Below are positions 18,770-29,236 of a stretch of DNA of 64,000 bases, one piece after another. How positions within the stretch are numbered: the stretch's first letter is position 1; every line of letters starts with the position of its first letter. Position numbers and translations under genes: made by a program. Under the pieces are notes generated by a model. It did no database searches, was not told the DNA's origin, and saw nothing but the letters and a program-made list of their open reading frames with translations. Origin of the DNA: Ehrlichia canis str. Jake (lineage in GTDB: Bacteria; Pseudomonadota; Alphaproteobacteria; Rickettsiales; Anaplasmataceae); NCBI RefSeq assembly GCF_000012565.1, contig NC_007354.1, positions 744,001-808,000 of the forward strand, read 5' to 3'.

Positions 18770-21700
18770 TTATTCTTGATTTAATAATCCACGAATTGCA
18801 GATTCTGCTTCTTTAATTCTTATTTCTATAGCTTCTATTTCACTAGGATCAGTAAGACCTGCTTTTTTAAGTTTTAATCCTTCTATTACTGCCTCAAGTT
18901 GTTCTATTGCCAATGAAATTTCTTCTTTCGATAATTTTCTACGTCTTTGTTTACCACCTTGAGACTCACCAAATATCTTATCCATAGATTCTAAGACTTT
19001 TGATGAAAAATCTTTTGCACACTCATCCATTACAAATTTAAAAGTATTTTTCAAAGATTTTGGAGTAATAAAAGGTGATTTTGTTTTACTAGGACTTTTA
19101 GCTTTACTTTTACTAGGTTCTTTTTTCTTCTCTTTAACTTCACCTTTAACATCTGACTGAGCACTGAAAATACCCTTACCACCAACAGAACCTTTGCTGC
19201 TACCACTTTTATCTTGAGTTACAACACCTTTATCCCTACTTGATAAGCCAGCAACAGGGTGTATAACTTGTATACGCTGAGCCTGAGTTGACTCTTCACC
19301 AGAACTAACTAAATCAATCAAGCCTTCTGCTAAAGCTTCTGAGTCAGATACACCACTTTCAGCATCTTCTTTACCATCAGACTGATCAGATACATCACCA
19401 GTTTTTTCAACTATATTATCCTCATCCACTACATCTTGATATTGTTTATCTTCACCCTGAACATCATCTGTATCATCAGGACCCTTATCTTCAAGTTTAT
19501 CTTCTTGTTGTGTTACTAAATCATCTTTTGTTTCCTCACTCAACTTACCTTCATTATCACTACTAAAACCATCTTGCACTGCTTCATTCACAACTCCCTC
19601 TGAAGTAAGCTCAACAGATGGACCAACTTTTGTATCTGCAGTATCATCTTCTGTAGTAAATAATTTTTCAGTACCTGCATCACCATCACGTCCTACATCT
19701 TTATCAGTAACTTGTTCCATAGCAGTACTATAAGGTTCAGTTTCTTGAATACCACTTTTCTCAAATACAGATTCCTCTCCTTGTATTACTTCGTCACCAA
19801 CCTTTTCTAAAACAGTACCATCATCTATTTCAGGCTTTGGAACATCATCTAATAAAGATTCAGCAGCTTGTTGCTGTAATATACCTTCATTACCTACTAT
19901 ATTTACATCATTCTCTAAAGAGCCCAGATCCAAGACACCACTAGTTTGTTCAAAAACACCAACATCTAAATTAATACTATCATCAGTCTCTTGCACAATA
20001 TTATCTTCAGGAGTAGTAGTATCTGTTTGTACTGTAGACTCTGATGTATCCATCTCATCTTGCTTCATAATTCCAGAATGCAGTGCAGTCTCTTCCTCCA
20101 AACCAGAGTCAACATTTTGATCAGGATGTGCATCCTGCGAAAACATTGTGTTACCTTCTTCTAAAGGACCAAAATGATCTTCTACTGCATTATCATGTGC
20201 TTGTGTAATATCATCATCTAACCCATGAACATCATCCAACGCTGGACTTAAATCCTTTAATTCTACTTTTTCAAATACATCACTATCTTCTGGAATACTT
20301 GTAGGCTCATTCAATATTTCAGCTGCAGCTCTAGCAGCATCATCACCATCTGCACCAACACCTTCCATAGAAGATGTAGAACCTAAATCACTTTCACCAC
20401 TACTTGACTCGGTAACATTACTATCATCCAATGTGGAACCAAAATCTTGTGATTCAACTGGAGCACCTGCAGGATCTTCGAATACTTCAACTGGAGCTCT
20501 AGCAGCATCATCACCATCTGCACCAACACTTTCCAGAGAAGATGTAGAACCTAAATCACTTTCACCACTACTTGACTCGGTAACATTACTATCATCCAAT
20601 GTGGAACCAAAATCTTGTGATTCAACTGGAGCACCTGCAGGATCTTCGAATACTTCAACTGGAGCTCTAGCAGCATCATCACCATCTGCACCAACACTTT
20701 CCAGAGAAGATGTAGAACCTAAATCACTTTCACCACTACTTGACTCGGTAACATTACTATCATCCAATGTGGAACCAAAATCTTGTGATTCAACTGGAGT
20801 ACCTGCAGGATCTTCGAATACTTCAACTGGAGCTCTAGCAGCATCATCACCATCTGCACCAACACTTTCCATAGAAGATGTAGAACCTAAATCACTTTCA
20901 CCACTACTTGACTGGGTAATATTACTATCATCCAATGTGGAACCAAAATCTTGTGATTCAACTGGAGTACCTGCAGGATCTTCAAATACTTCAACTGGAG
21001 CTCTAGCAGCATCATCACCATCTGCACCAACACTTTCCATAGAAGATGTAGAACCTAAATCACTTTCACCACTACTTGACTGGGTAACATTACTATCATC
21101 CAATGTGGAACCAAAATCTTGTGACTCAACTGGAGTACCTGCAGGATCTTCAAATACTTCAACTGCAGGTCTAGCAGCATCATCACCATCTGCACCAACA
21201 CCTTCCATAGAAGATGTAGAACCTAAATCACTTTCACCACTACTTGACTGGGTAACATTACTATCATCCAATGTGGAACCAAAATCTTGTGATTCAACTG
21301 GAGTACCTGCAGGATCTTCAAATACTTCAACTGGAGCTCTAGCAGCATCATCACCACCTGCACCAACACTTTCCATAGAAGACGTCACATCCAAAGGTGT
21401 AGTTAATCCAGCATTATCACGTAATACACTATCATGTATACCTTCAACTACAACACCATGTTCTGAAGTACTTATAGATTCACCAAATCCTCCAACTCTA
21501 GCACTATCACTTGCATCTTGTTGTGATAACAATGAATCTACATCACTCACTGGAGGAGTAACATCTAAATGTGCACCAGAACTGCCATGTAATTGTGTAC
21601 CAGAAGATATAACATCACTACTTAAAGGAACATTTAAACTATTATCTGCTTGCACTAATTCATCTACTGTTGGAACACCTAAACCTTGTAAATTTTCTGA

Positions 21701-24700
21701 AGAAACACGAAGTCCAGACATACCTTCAACAAGTAAATCTTTAGGATGCTCTACTGGAGTATAAGAGTTAGTATAAGCTGATGTAACTCTATCAAAATCA
21801 TTACCCAAATTTTTATGCAAAGCGTCATCAAGTCTATCAAGATCATATCTCATTCTTTGTAATGCAGCCTCATCTGTTGTGTTTCCAATCATTGTTTTGA
21901 GCTGCTCTCTAGCATCAAGTGCATCACTTAAATTGTCTCTATTTACAGATATATTTCCATTTTCATCTAATAACCTATTATCTCCATTACCATGTGGTGT
22001 TTCTTTAGCATCATGTGGTTTTTCTTTAGCAAAAGGATTCCTATCATCATCTTCACCTGCATTAGGAAGATAAGGGCTTGGTTTATATTGTTCAGGTCCC
22101 AATATATGTGCTTTCAAACTATCTAAAGCAGCTGCACGGTCCTCAAGTATATTATGAATCAAACCACCTTCTCTAGTACCGAACATACTTCCAGCAACAT
22201 GACCACCTAAGTATTTCATTGCATTTAATGGAGAAATTCCTAAGTGAGCTCCTATGTAAGCACGAGCATAATTTAATGTCTTAAAGTTATTCCTAAAATC
22301 TCTATCATATTCATTATATGAAGAAGTCAAAGGAGCAGTAGCGGCACTAGTAAATTTAACAACCTTACCTAAATAAGGTACTCTCTTTAATGCTTCTAAA
22401 GGCCTACGAGCTGTTTTAGTTATGTAGTTACCTGTTACAAATTTCAAGCTATCTATACCTTGATCAATTTTCTTAAATACAACACCTAAAACTGGAATTC
22501 CTGAGAAAATTTTAATGAATCCACCTTCATACATGTTAGCAATAGTTTGAGACATCATACTACCACCAGCTAGTGCTACTGCTACACTTTGAATGAAAGC
22601 ACGCATTTGCCATATTAATAATGCAGCCAAAAATAAAGAACCCACCTCTGACCACAATACCAGATATCCAGCTTTAATTCCTAAAATCAAATTATAATCA
22701 TGTTGCTTCATCAATTCATCTTGAGGAGTAGGAGCTTGAGCAGCCTCTCCTATGACGTCATTAATAAGACTATTAATTATTTCAGATTTGAAATCTTCAT
22801 CCTGATATTTATCTAATGCATTTTTTTGCTGAGATTTATCCGTATTCCTTCTGTTATTAATAATTGTTAAAACTTTATTTCTACTATCAGAGTTTATAGT
22901 ACCATTTTTCTGTAACTGTTCCAATTCATCCTCTATATCCTTTATTAATCTTGCAGCAACATATTTTTCATTAGAAGCAAGTAATGCATTAATATAATAA
23001 GATAATTGTCTAAATGGACTATCTTTGGACACAGTAATACCAAATGGATCACCATCAGTTTGACTATCTGGATCAAGGAAAGGGTAATCTACATACCTAA
23101 AATCTTTATGTATACGTTCAGGAGGAACACTAATATATGCACCACCACCAGTAAACTTATATCTCGCATTATCAGAAGTTTTTCTGTCATTCAGGTTAAA
23201 ATCTGTTGTTAACCCAATAACTTTTGGGTCATAAATTTGCCCTGGAGTCCATCCAAAAACACTCCTATTAATTACACAACCAGTGCTACCTAATATACAA
23301 ACTTTTACCTTTAGCCACTCATTATAACACGTAGTAAACCCAAAGATACGGTAATAATAATTCATAATAAGCGCACCAAAGAGCGAGATTAGTGTAAACA
23401 TTAATATTGCTTGCATTGAAAAGCTTAGACACTGAGTTAACCAACCATCAAATAAACTCTTAAATTGAGAAAAAAGAATACCTAACAATAACAGCGGGAA
23501 TAATCCAATTAAAAATGTAATACCAACAAATGCTGTAAGATATATAACACATCCATACAGGCATAAAGCAATATATATTAACACAGCAATAATAATTACA
23601 AGAACAGCAAATATTGAAGAAAAATCAGCAAGAATTAATGCCCTTATCTTAATTTTCCAAATAACTGGAGAAAATATTTTATCTACTATCATTTCATCTA
23701 GAAAAGCAAAAGGCCGTGTTGGATTATAAGAAGCAGAATGACTATTAATCATCGCAATAATTTGATCTATACCATTGATAAATAAATTCAGTAAATGATT
23801 ATAAAAAAACTCCCAACTACTTGGAGAAATCAATAATATCATTAATGCCATTTTTAATATTCTAACAATAACATCAGAAAATGGGCTCTGTACCATGCCA
23901 AAGATATAAGTTAAGGCACCAAATACTAGAAATAAAGTTAATAAAGCAAAAACAAAATTTTTAAATACTGGATTCCCGACAATGTGTTTAAAAACATGTT
24001 CACCTGCTTTATCTAATTCATTTCTTATATTTTTACGAACCCATTCAAAAACAGAAAATCGTTCTTCTGCTTTTATACCTTCAACAAATGTCACTGAATA
24101 ACCACCAACATTATCATAATAATGTTTATCTAATATTTTGAGATATATTTTCCATCCTGGTTCCAACTTCACTTCTTGACAAAAAGAATCCATAATTTTC
24201 CTGTCTCTAGTAGATAAGGCATCACTACCAGCTAATTCTAATGGTTTATACCCTATATGCATCACTGGAGAAACTGGATATCTCATATGATTTAACGTTT
24301 CATTTGGTTCAGGATCACCTGGTCTCTTAAATAACAAATATGCACCATATCCATTTTTAAACCAACAAGGAGGACCGTAAGCTCCTCTTTCCAATTCATC
24401 TTGAACACCAGTAATTAATTCACATGATACCTTACATCCACTTTTACCATAAGGGACAAAAGTTTTCTGTATCTTATTATAAGGACCACAAATTCTTTCA
24501 CTAGATAATATATTATTATATTTTTCGTAATCAGTTACTCCCCTATCAGATTCAGAAGCATTATCTGCCCAGGCAGTCCACATACCGTCAACTCTTAACA
24601 CTATTGGATTACCATCCGTCACATATCCAGTATATTTCCATCTTACTACTTGATCATTGTTTAAAATATTTCCTAATGATTTATCATCTGCAATAAAATC

Positions 24701-24862
24701 TTCTGAAGATGCATTAAAATATGCTGAAACAGAAGCTGTTTTTGTTTCAGACAATACATCAGCTGGTATACATCTAGGCACTGGATGCTGATTAGATTCA
24801 CATGCAGTTATTACTAATAATAACAATAATTTTACAAAATGCTTTTTAATAAAATTACACAT
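18770..24862 (-). CDS. virB6-4: VirB6-family T4SS protein with 56-residue tandem repeats (VirB6-4 type)
   Basis: This is the largest of four VirB6 paralogues (2030 residues; a canonical VirB6 is about 300), a polytopic inner-membrane part of the type IV secretion channel. The N-terminus has a lipoprotein-type signal ending 'LLLLLVITAC' (about residues 12-21). An exported domain follows, to about 290. The TrbL/VirB6 core (about 297-510, plus a span near 745) has the shared motifs 'SPSSWEFFYNHLLNLF' and 'SLFDGWL'. The C-terminal 1100 residues are acidic and hydrophilic, with six full 56-residue repeats at about 1163-1498. The protein ends in a Lys/Ser/Pro-rich basic stretch (about 1905-1945) and a predicted coiled coil (about 1975-2030). 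It is last in the operon, 36 bases after virB6-3. virB6-4 is hypervariable in Anaplasma, so repeat number probably varies here. A decayed copy of residues about 865-995 lies at 49587-49985. Confidence 0.93.
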   Translation of the reverse strand: MCNFIKKHFVKLLLLLVITACESNQHPVPRCIPADVLSETKTASVSAYFNASSEDFIADDKSLGNILNNDQVVRWKYTGYVTDGNPIVLRVDGMWTAWADNASESDRGVTDYEKYNNILSSERICGPYNKIQKTFVPYGKSGCKVSCELITGVQDELERGAYGPPCWFKNGYGAYLLFKRPGDPEPNETLNHMRYPVSPVMHIGYKPLELAGSDALSTRDRKIMDSFCQEVKLEPGWKIYLKILDKHYYDNVGGYSVTFVEGIKAEERFSVFEWVRKNIRNELDKAGEHVFKHIVGNPVFKNFVFALLTLFLVFGALTYIFGMVQSPFSDVIVRILKMALMILLISPSSWEFFYNHLLNLFINGIDQIIAMINSHSASYNPTRPFAFLDEMIVDKIFSPVIWKIKIRALILADFSSIFAVLVIIIAVLIYIALCLYGCVIYLTAFVGITFLIGLFPLLLLGILFSQFKSLFDGWLTQCLSFSMQAILMFTLISLFGALIMNYYYRIFGFTTCYNEWLKVKVCILGSTGCVINRSVFGWTPGQIYDPKVIGLTTDFNLNDRKTSDNARYKFTGGGAYISVPPERIHKDFRYVDYPFLDPDSQTDGDPFGITVSKDSPFRQLSYYINALLASNEKYVAARLIKDIEDELEQLQKNGTINSDSRNKVLTIINNRRNTDKSQQKNALDKYQDEDFKSEIINSLINDVIGEAAQAPTPQDELMKQHDYNLILGIKAGYLVLWSEVGSLFLAALLIWQMRAFIQSVAVALAGGSMMSQTIANMYEGGFIKIFSGIPVLGVVFKKIDQGIDSLKFVTGNYITKTARRPLEALKRVPYLGKVVKFTSAATAPLTSSYNEYDRDFRNNFKTLNYARAYIGAHLGISPLNAMKYLGGHVAGSMFGTREGGLIHNILEDRAAALDSLKAHILGPEQYKPSPYLPNAGEDDDRNPFAKEKPHDAKETPHGNGDNRLLDENGNISVNRDNLSDALDAREQLKTMIGNTTDEAALQRMRYDLDRLDDALHKNLGNDFDRVTSAYTNSYTPVEHPKDLLVEGMSGLRVSSENLQGLGVPTVDELVQADNSLNVPLSSDVISSGTQLHGSSGAHLDVTPPVSDVDSLLSQQDASDSARVGGFGESISTSEHGVVVEGIHDSVLRDNAGLTTPLDVTSSMESVGAGGDDAARAPVEVFEDPAGTPVESQDFGSTLDDSNVTQSSSGESDLGSTSSMEGVGADGDDAARPAVEVFEDPAGTPVESQDFGSTLDDSNVTQSSSGESDLGSTSSMESVGADGDDAARAPVEVFEDPAGTPVESQDFGSTLDDSNITQSSSGESDLGSTSSMESVGADGDDAARAPVEVFEDPAGTPVESQDFGSTLDDSNVTESSSGESDLGSTSSLESVGADGDDAARAPVEVFEDPAGAPVESQDFGSTLDDSNVTESSSGESDLGSTSSLESVGADGDDAARAPVEVFEDPAGAPVESQDFGSTLDDSNVTESSSGESDLGSTSSMEGVGADGDDAARAAAEILNEPTSIPEDSDVFEKVELKDLSPALDDVHGLDDDITQAHDNAVEDHFGPLEEGNTMFSQDAHPDQNVDSGLEEETALHSGIMKQDEMDTSESTVQTDTTTPEDNIVQETDDSINLDVGVFEQTSGVLDLGSLENDVNIVGNEGILQQQAAESLLDDVPKPEIDDGTVLEKVGDEVIQGEESVFEKSGIQETEPYSTAMEQVTDKDVGRDGDAGTEKLFTTEDDTADTKVGPSVELTSEGVVNEAVQDGFSSDNEGKLSEETKDDLVTQQEDKLEDKGPDDTDDVQGEDKQYQDVVDEDNIVEKTGDVSDQSDGKEDAESGVSDSEALAEGLIDLVSSGEESTQAQRIQVIHPVAGLSSRDKGVVTQDKSGSSKGSVGGKGIFSAQSDVKGEVKEKKKEPSKSKAKSPSKTKSPFITPKSLKNTFKFVMDECAKDFSSKVLESMDKIFGESQGGKQRRRKLSKEEISLAIEQLEAVIEGLKLKKAGLTDPSEIEAIEIRIKEAESAIRGLLNQE
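20320..21376 (-). repeat. 168-bp tandem repeats in virB6-4 (six full copies plus a partial)
   Basis: Period 168 bases (56 codons): six full units from 21376 down to 20369, then a partial seventh of about 16 codons. Units begin 'MESVGADGDDAARAPVEVFE' with few substitutions (M/L, S/G, T/A, Q/E), and neighbouring copies are almost identical. One 60-base line inside the array (20461-20520) is 50% G+C by my count, far above the surrounding sequence. The unit is rich in Asp, Glu, Ser and Gly. Near-identity suggests recent expansion or gene conversion. The 168-base period keeps frame, so copy number can change freely. Confidence 0.97.
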
Positions 24863-24898
24863 ATTTACTCTTCATCTCTACCAATTACCTTTCAAACC

Positions 24899-27800
24899 CT
24901 ATTCATCTTTTTTACCACGCTTCTTTACAATACTTCTCTCATGAGATTCCTTTTCTACCTCTATTGCTGATTCATGACCTGCAATTTTCTGTGCAACACT
25001 AGAATGTTCATCCATATAAAGTCTTCTTTTCTGAGGACCTTCTAAAAAGTTAATATCTTGTTTCCCTCTCTTTCCATCATTATCATCACCACTCAAAGGG
25101 TCAACAACAACAGAAGCTTTTCCTTCTTCTGCTTGTATATCACTATTATTATTTTCACCAGTATTTTCATTATTATTAGTAGCATTATTCAGACTACTAT
25201 CACTGGCATCCCCAACATCAGGTGTCTCTGCAACATCACTAACAGCAGGAGATTGAGGTTCACTATCAGTACTGGTACTATGTAAATCTTCTACACTGCT
25301 ATCACCTGAGCTACTATTAGTATCACCATTATCTGAACTTACACTTGAAGTATCACTATCATTATTATACGGCTCTTCTTCTTTAGGTTGATAACTATCT
25401 TCAGAACTTACACTTGAAGTATCACCATCATTATTATACGGCTCTTCTTCTTTAGGTTGATAACTATCTTCAGAACTTACACTTGAAGTATCACTATCAT
25501 TATTATACGGCTCTTCTTCTTTAGGTTGATAACTATCTTCAGAACTTACACTTGAAGTATCACTATCATTATTATACGGCTCTTCTTCTTTAGGTTGATA
25601 ACTATCTTCAGAACTTACACTTGAAGTATCACTATCATTATTATACGGCTCTTCTTCTTTAGGTTGATAACTATCTTCAGAACTTACACTTGAAGTATCA
25701 CTATCATTATTATACAGCTCTTCTTCTTTAGGTTGATAACTATCTTCAGAACTCACATTTGAAGTATCACTATCATTATTATACGGCTCTTCTTCTTTAG
25801 GTTGATAACTACCTTCAGAACTTACACTTGAAGTATCACTATCATTGTTATACGGTTCTTCTTCTTTATGTTGATAACTACCTTCAGAACTTACACTTAT
25901 AGTATCATCATTGCTATCATATTTTTCCACAGTACTGTTATCTACATTACCACTATTACTAGCATCTTGCGCTCCATCATAATTTGAAGGCGTAGTATCA
26001 AGTACATCATTACCTGAAGATGCAAGATGACCATCTACACGCCCACTATTTGCACTGACATCACCTTTACCACCATCTAATACATTATTACCTGATTCAG
26101 ACTTTGGACCAGCATTAGCACCTTCCTTATCAGAAACATCACCATCACCATGTACATCACCACTGTGACTTCTCGGATCTGAAGGTAACGGACCATTATC
26201 ATCACCATCTTTTCCTACAATTTCCCCTTTACTCTCTGGATTAGTATCAGTTCTACCAACAATATTAACATCCGACTTACCAGTAGACCTACGATTACGC
26301 AATGCATCCTTAATAATACTTTGAGTTTCCTGATCAAGACCAACCATAGAAGCTAAAGACTGCGTAGCAGCATGTATACTTGCACTAAGACCAGCAACAC
26401 TTCCAGATATAGAGTGAGCCATTGTCTCAGACATTCCTTTAAATCCCTTCATAGCATTTGAAATAAGCAATAACATCAAAACTGCAGTAATTCCAAAAGG
26501 TAATCCTAAAAATGAACCTTCATTGTCATTAGCATATCCTTCCCTAATTGAATCATTCATAGATAACTCTGTTGAATATCCTATAGGCAACAATACAGAC
26601 ACTATACAAATATCAGGAGGAGCACCTTTCTCAGTAACACCAATAGGAAGATCAAAACCTAGAAAACACTGATTACATACAGTAAACCCTGTAACCGCAT
26701 GTAACACAGTCAACATCACTTGATTTAAAAATGCAAGTCCAGCAAAAAGTATTATAGGCTGTAAAGAAAAATTCACTAACATTTTTATCCATGAATCAAA
26801 GAGTGTTTTTGTAAGTTGGAAAAAAATAAAAGTTATAAAAATAGGTGCCAATGTCGCCAAAAACGCTATAGCAACAACAGTAAACAAATATGCTATAACT
26901 GCTTCTATAACACTTACAAAAAATATAAAAAAGGACCATATAACTGTAATAAACACTATCCAACCTATAGGCCCTGTAAGTATCAATGTTGCTAGCCTAA
27001 TCCATGTCTCTCCTGCTAATAATACTCCTATAGTAGTATCCAAAAACTTAAATGAATTATCTCCATCTAACTCACCATTAAATGCTGCTATAAGATCACT
27101 TACACCTTGAACAAAAATAGAAAAGAAATGATCACTAAAAAATTCCCAACTACCCTGACTTATCAAACCGACAATTATTGCTATTTTAGCAATACGAACT
27201 CCCAAGTCATATTTAGTACATTTTACAACACCTAATACATATCCTAATACTGTAAAAATGATATACAAAGTACATAACGCTTGCAAGGCTCTCCACAATG
27301 ATCCTGCACCAGTCTGATTAGTATATATACTCTGAACTGCACCCTTAGACTTACTTGTACGCACTATCTCTACAGCTTGAGAAATACTGCTAGCATTAGA
27401 ATTTTTTGGTAATCCATATAAGATTCCTAACAAGGAATCTCTTATCATAACAAATACTTTAGAAAAATTTGGGTTCCATTTTTTAATAAAGAAATTAACA
27501 GTGTATTTATTTTCTGACTCTAGTGATGGTAAACTACTGTAATCAAATTGATCTTCATACCCTCTAGTATCTATACCCAAGTAAACTTTTCCAGATTTCT
27601 TTTCAGTACCATCTGCATTAATTGTATACATTCCAGTTCCAGATTCTGCATCATCTTTCTCAGGAACAAATAATTCAATAGTATCTTTTTCGCCTGGGAA
27701 AATAGTTGGAGCTTTGCTTCCTATATACATATACAGCTTTTTGCCATACATAAAATTACATATACGCTCTACCTGAATATTATATCCACCATAATATGAA

Positions 27801-29233
27801 TTATAATGCTGCTGTTGACCTATTATTGCAAACCCTAACTTTGCAGGATCATTAGCTTCATATTTATAGTTAAAACCAGATTTTAAGCTAGTTGACCCAA
27901 CATTGTCAGAAAAAATATTAGCATAACAAGCATTACTTTCATTTTTACTCGGCATACAATGATACTTAACATTGTTTTTGTCACCAGATTTCGTAATAAA
28001 AACAGCAGTTAATCCTTGTATCACTTCATCTGAAGCATTATTAGCCATTTTTTCTAATTCTTCTTCAGTAATATCTTCCAATTTAGTATTTTTATTAAAA
28101 GAATCACCATTATTAATAATACAATTTCCACTTTCATCATGTCGTGATACTGTAGCAATACCTTTAAGTGCTGCTTTAGAATTACATATAGTACCACAAG
28201 CACAATTTATATCATAAGTAGTAAAATTATTAATAATATCTATAATCTCCTGAATGTCATCTTCTTTTTTATCCTTTAGAACATCAGGTTCACTTTGTTT
28301 ATTATCTTTTTGTTTGCTATCTTTACTATTCTTTAATTTCTTCTGATTCTTATAAAATTCAAGTTGAGATATAGTTGAATTAGCACTATCATTTATAATA
28401 CCAGTTGTACTAAGCTTTTTAATAACTTCACAATGTTTTTTTAATGCTTCAGTATCAATATTTTTACCTTTAATTACTTTAGCATCATAAATAAAAGGAG
28501 TCTTGATCCATTGCTTTTTTACATCTTCACTATAAAAAACCTTATTCCCATGTGGAATATCAGTATTATCTACTAATGCTGAAACTTCAGTACCTTGCAA
28601 ACGAGGTATGCTAGAAATTGATCCATCAAATGAACTACATTTGTCTTCTATTTTCACATAAAATTTAGCAATACCAGTTCTACATATATCTTCAGCTTTA
28701 ATAGGAGTGTTGCAGCCACTATCTTCAAAAATTTCATTATCAGAATAATATATAATGCCCAATTCTTTCAATTTATCAGCATTGCAATCAGTTACTGTCA
28801 TTTTCCTAGGAATTAAACTAACCTTAAATGTATCTCCTTTTCCTAAGTAAAAAGTTTCAATAGGTAAAGTAGTAGTTGCTACTTCTCCATAACTGCTACA
28901 CGTACTTTTCATGTCTTTATAAATAGACTCATCTTTAGCATCATAAGTACCATGAGCACAAGCAACAGCTGGAACAATGATATCTTTAGGATTTATAGAA
29001 TCTTTAGGACACATATTTATAGCGCCAAGAATTGTTAACTTTACTGGAGGCTGACTCTCATTAACTGTTAATCCAGTATCAATCCAATCAGGCTGTAACA
29101 CATCTGACACTTTTTCCACTACTGGCTTAACTTCTATAGCAATTGAAGTACCACTAACACCTTTGCTACCTTCTATACAACCAATACCACATCCTGTAAT
29201 GAAGAATAGTAATAATATAATTAACTTTTTCAT
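24899..29233 (-). CDS. virB6-3: VirB6-family T4SS protein with 23-residue tandem repeats (VirB6-3 type)
   Basis: A VirB6 paralogue of 1444 residues. It begins with a lipoprotein signal (hydrophobic about residues 4-13, then 'FFITGC' at about 10-15). The next 640 residues look extracytoplasmic, with many cysteines and Lys/Asn-rich stretches. The TrbL/VirB6 core covers about 650-930: 'YIIFTVLGYVLGVVKC', the shared 'GSWEFFSDHFFSIF' and 'LFDSWIKML', and a last span 'FGITAVLMLLLISNAMKGF' (about 912-930). The C-terminal 500 residues are hydrophilic and acidic, with eight 23-residue repeats (about 1115-1298). It begins four bases after the virB6-2 stop and ends 36 bases before virB6-4, so it is surely one transcript with both. 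The role is presumably part of the inner-membrane T4SS complex. What the exported and repeat domains do is unknown. Confidence 0.93.
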   Translation of the reverse strand: MKKLIILLLFFITGCGIGCIEGSKGVSGTSIAIEVKPVVEKVSDVLQPDWIDTGLTVNESQPPVKLTILGAINMCPKDSINPKDIIVPAVACAHGTYDAKDESIYKDMKSTCSSYGEVATTTLPIETFYLGKGDTFKVSLIPRKMTVTDCNADKLKELGIIYYSDNEIFEDSGCNTPIKAEDICRTGIAKFYVKIEDKCSSFDGSISSIPRLQGTEVSALVDNTDIPHGNKVFYSEDVKKQWIKTPFIYDAKVIKGKNIDTEALKKHCEVIKKLSTTGIINDSANSTISQLEFYKNQKKLKNSKDSKQKDNKQSEPDVLKDKKEDDIQEIIDIINNFTTYDINCACGTICNSKAALKGIATVSRHDESGNCIINNGDSFNKNTKLEDITEEELEKMANNASDEVIQGLTAVFITKSGDKNNVKYHCMPSKNESNACYANIFSDNVGSTSLKSGFNYKYEANDPAKLGFAIIGQQQHYNSYYGGYNIQVERICNFMYGKKLYMYIGSKAPTIFPGEKDTIELFVPEKDDAESGTGMYTINADGTEKKSGKVYLGIDTRGYEDQFDYSSLPSLESENKYTVNFFIKKWNPNFSKVFVMIRDSLLGILYGLPKNSNASSISQAVEIVRTSKSKGAVQSIYTNQTGAGSLWRALQALCTLYIIFTVLGYVLGVVKCTKYDLGVRIAKIAIIVGLISQGSWEFFSDHFFSIFVQGVSDLIAAFNGELDGDNSFKFLDTTIGVLLAGETWIRLATLILTGPIGWIVFITVIWSFFIFFVSVIEAVIAYLFTVVAIAFLATLAPIFITFIFFQLTKTLFDSWIKMLVNFSLQPIILFAGLAFLNQVMLTVLHAVTGFTVCNQCFLGFDLPIGVTEKGAPPDICIVSVLLPIGYSTELSMNDSIREGYANDNEGSFLGLPFGITAVLMLLLISNAMKGFKGMSETMAHSISGSVAGLSASIHAATQSLASMVGLDQETQSIIKDALRNRRSTGKSDVNIVGRTDTNPESKGEIVGKDGDDNGPLPSDPRSHSGDVHGDGDVSDKEGANAGPKSESGNNVLDGGKGDVSANSGRVDGHLASSGNDVLDTTPSNYDGAQDASNSGNVDNSTVEKYDSNDDTISVSSEGSYQHKEEEPYNNDSDTSSVSSEGSYQPKEEEPYNNDSDTSNVSSEDSYQPKEEELYNNDSDTSSVSSEDSYQPKEEEPYNNDSDTSSVSSEDSYQPKEEEPYNNDSDTSSVSSEDSYQPKEEEPYNNDSDTSSVSSEDSYQPKEEEPYNNDGDTSSVSSEDSYQPKEEEPYNNDSDTSSVSSDNGDTNSSSGDSSVEDLHSTSTDSEPQSPAVSDVAETPDVGDASDSSLNNATNNNENTGENNNSDIQAEEGKASVVVDPLSGDDNDGKRGKQDINFLEGPQKRRLYMDEHSSVAQKIAGHESAIEVEKESHERSIVKKRGKKDE
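25340..25891 (-). repeat. 69-bp tandem repeats in virB6-3 (eight copies)
   Basis: Eight units of 69 bases (23 codons), type 'SSEDSYQPKEEEPYNNDSDT' plus 'SSV'. The five copies nearest the C-terminus are near-identical; the first three differ more (EG for ED, H for P, L for P, N for S). The gradient suggests expansion at the 3' end of the array. The repeat is Ser/Asp/Glu-rich with one or two Tyr per unit. It keeps frame when copies are lost or gained. Confidence 0.97.
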
Positions 29234-29236
29234 ATT

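Noticed and set aside
20433-21764. 443-codon open frame on the plus strand, antisense to the virB6-4 repeats
   Set aside because: It exists because the 168-base repeats contain no stop in that frame; its own sequence is a Ser/Pro-rich repeat with no family, no start signal, and it ends soon after the array. The virB6-4 frame has the conserved domains.
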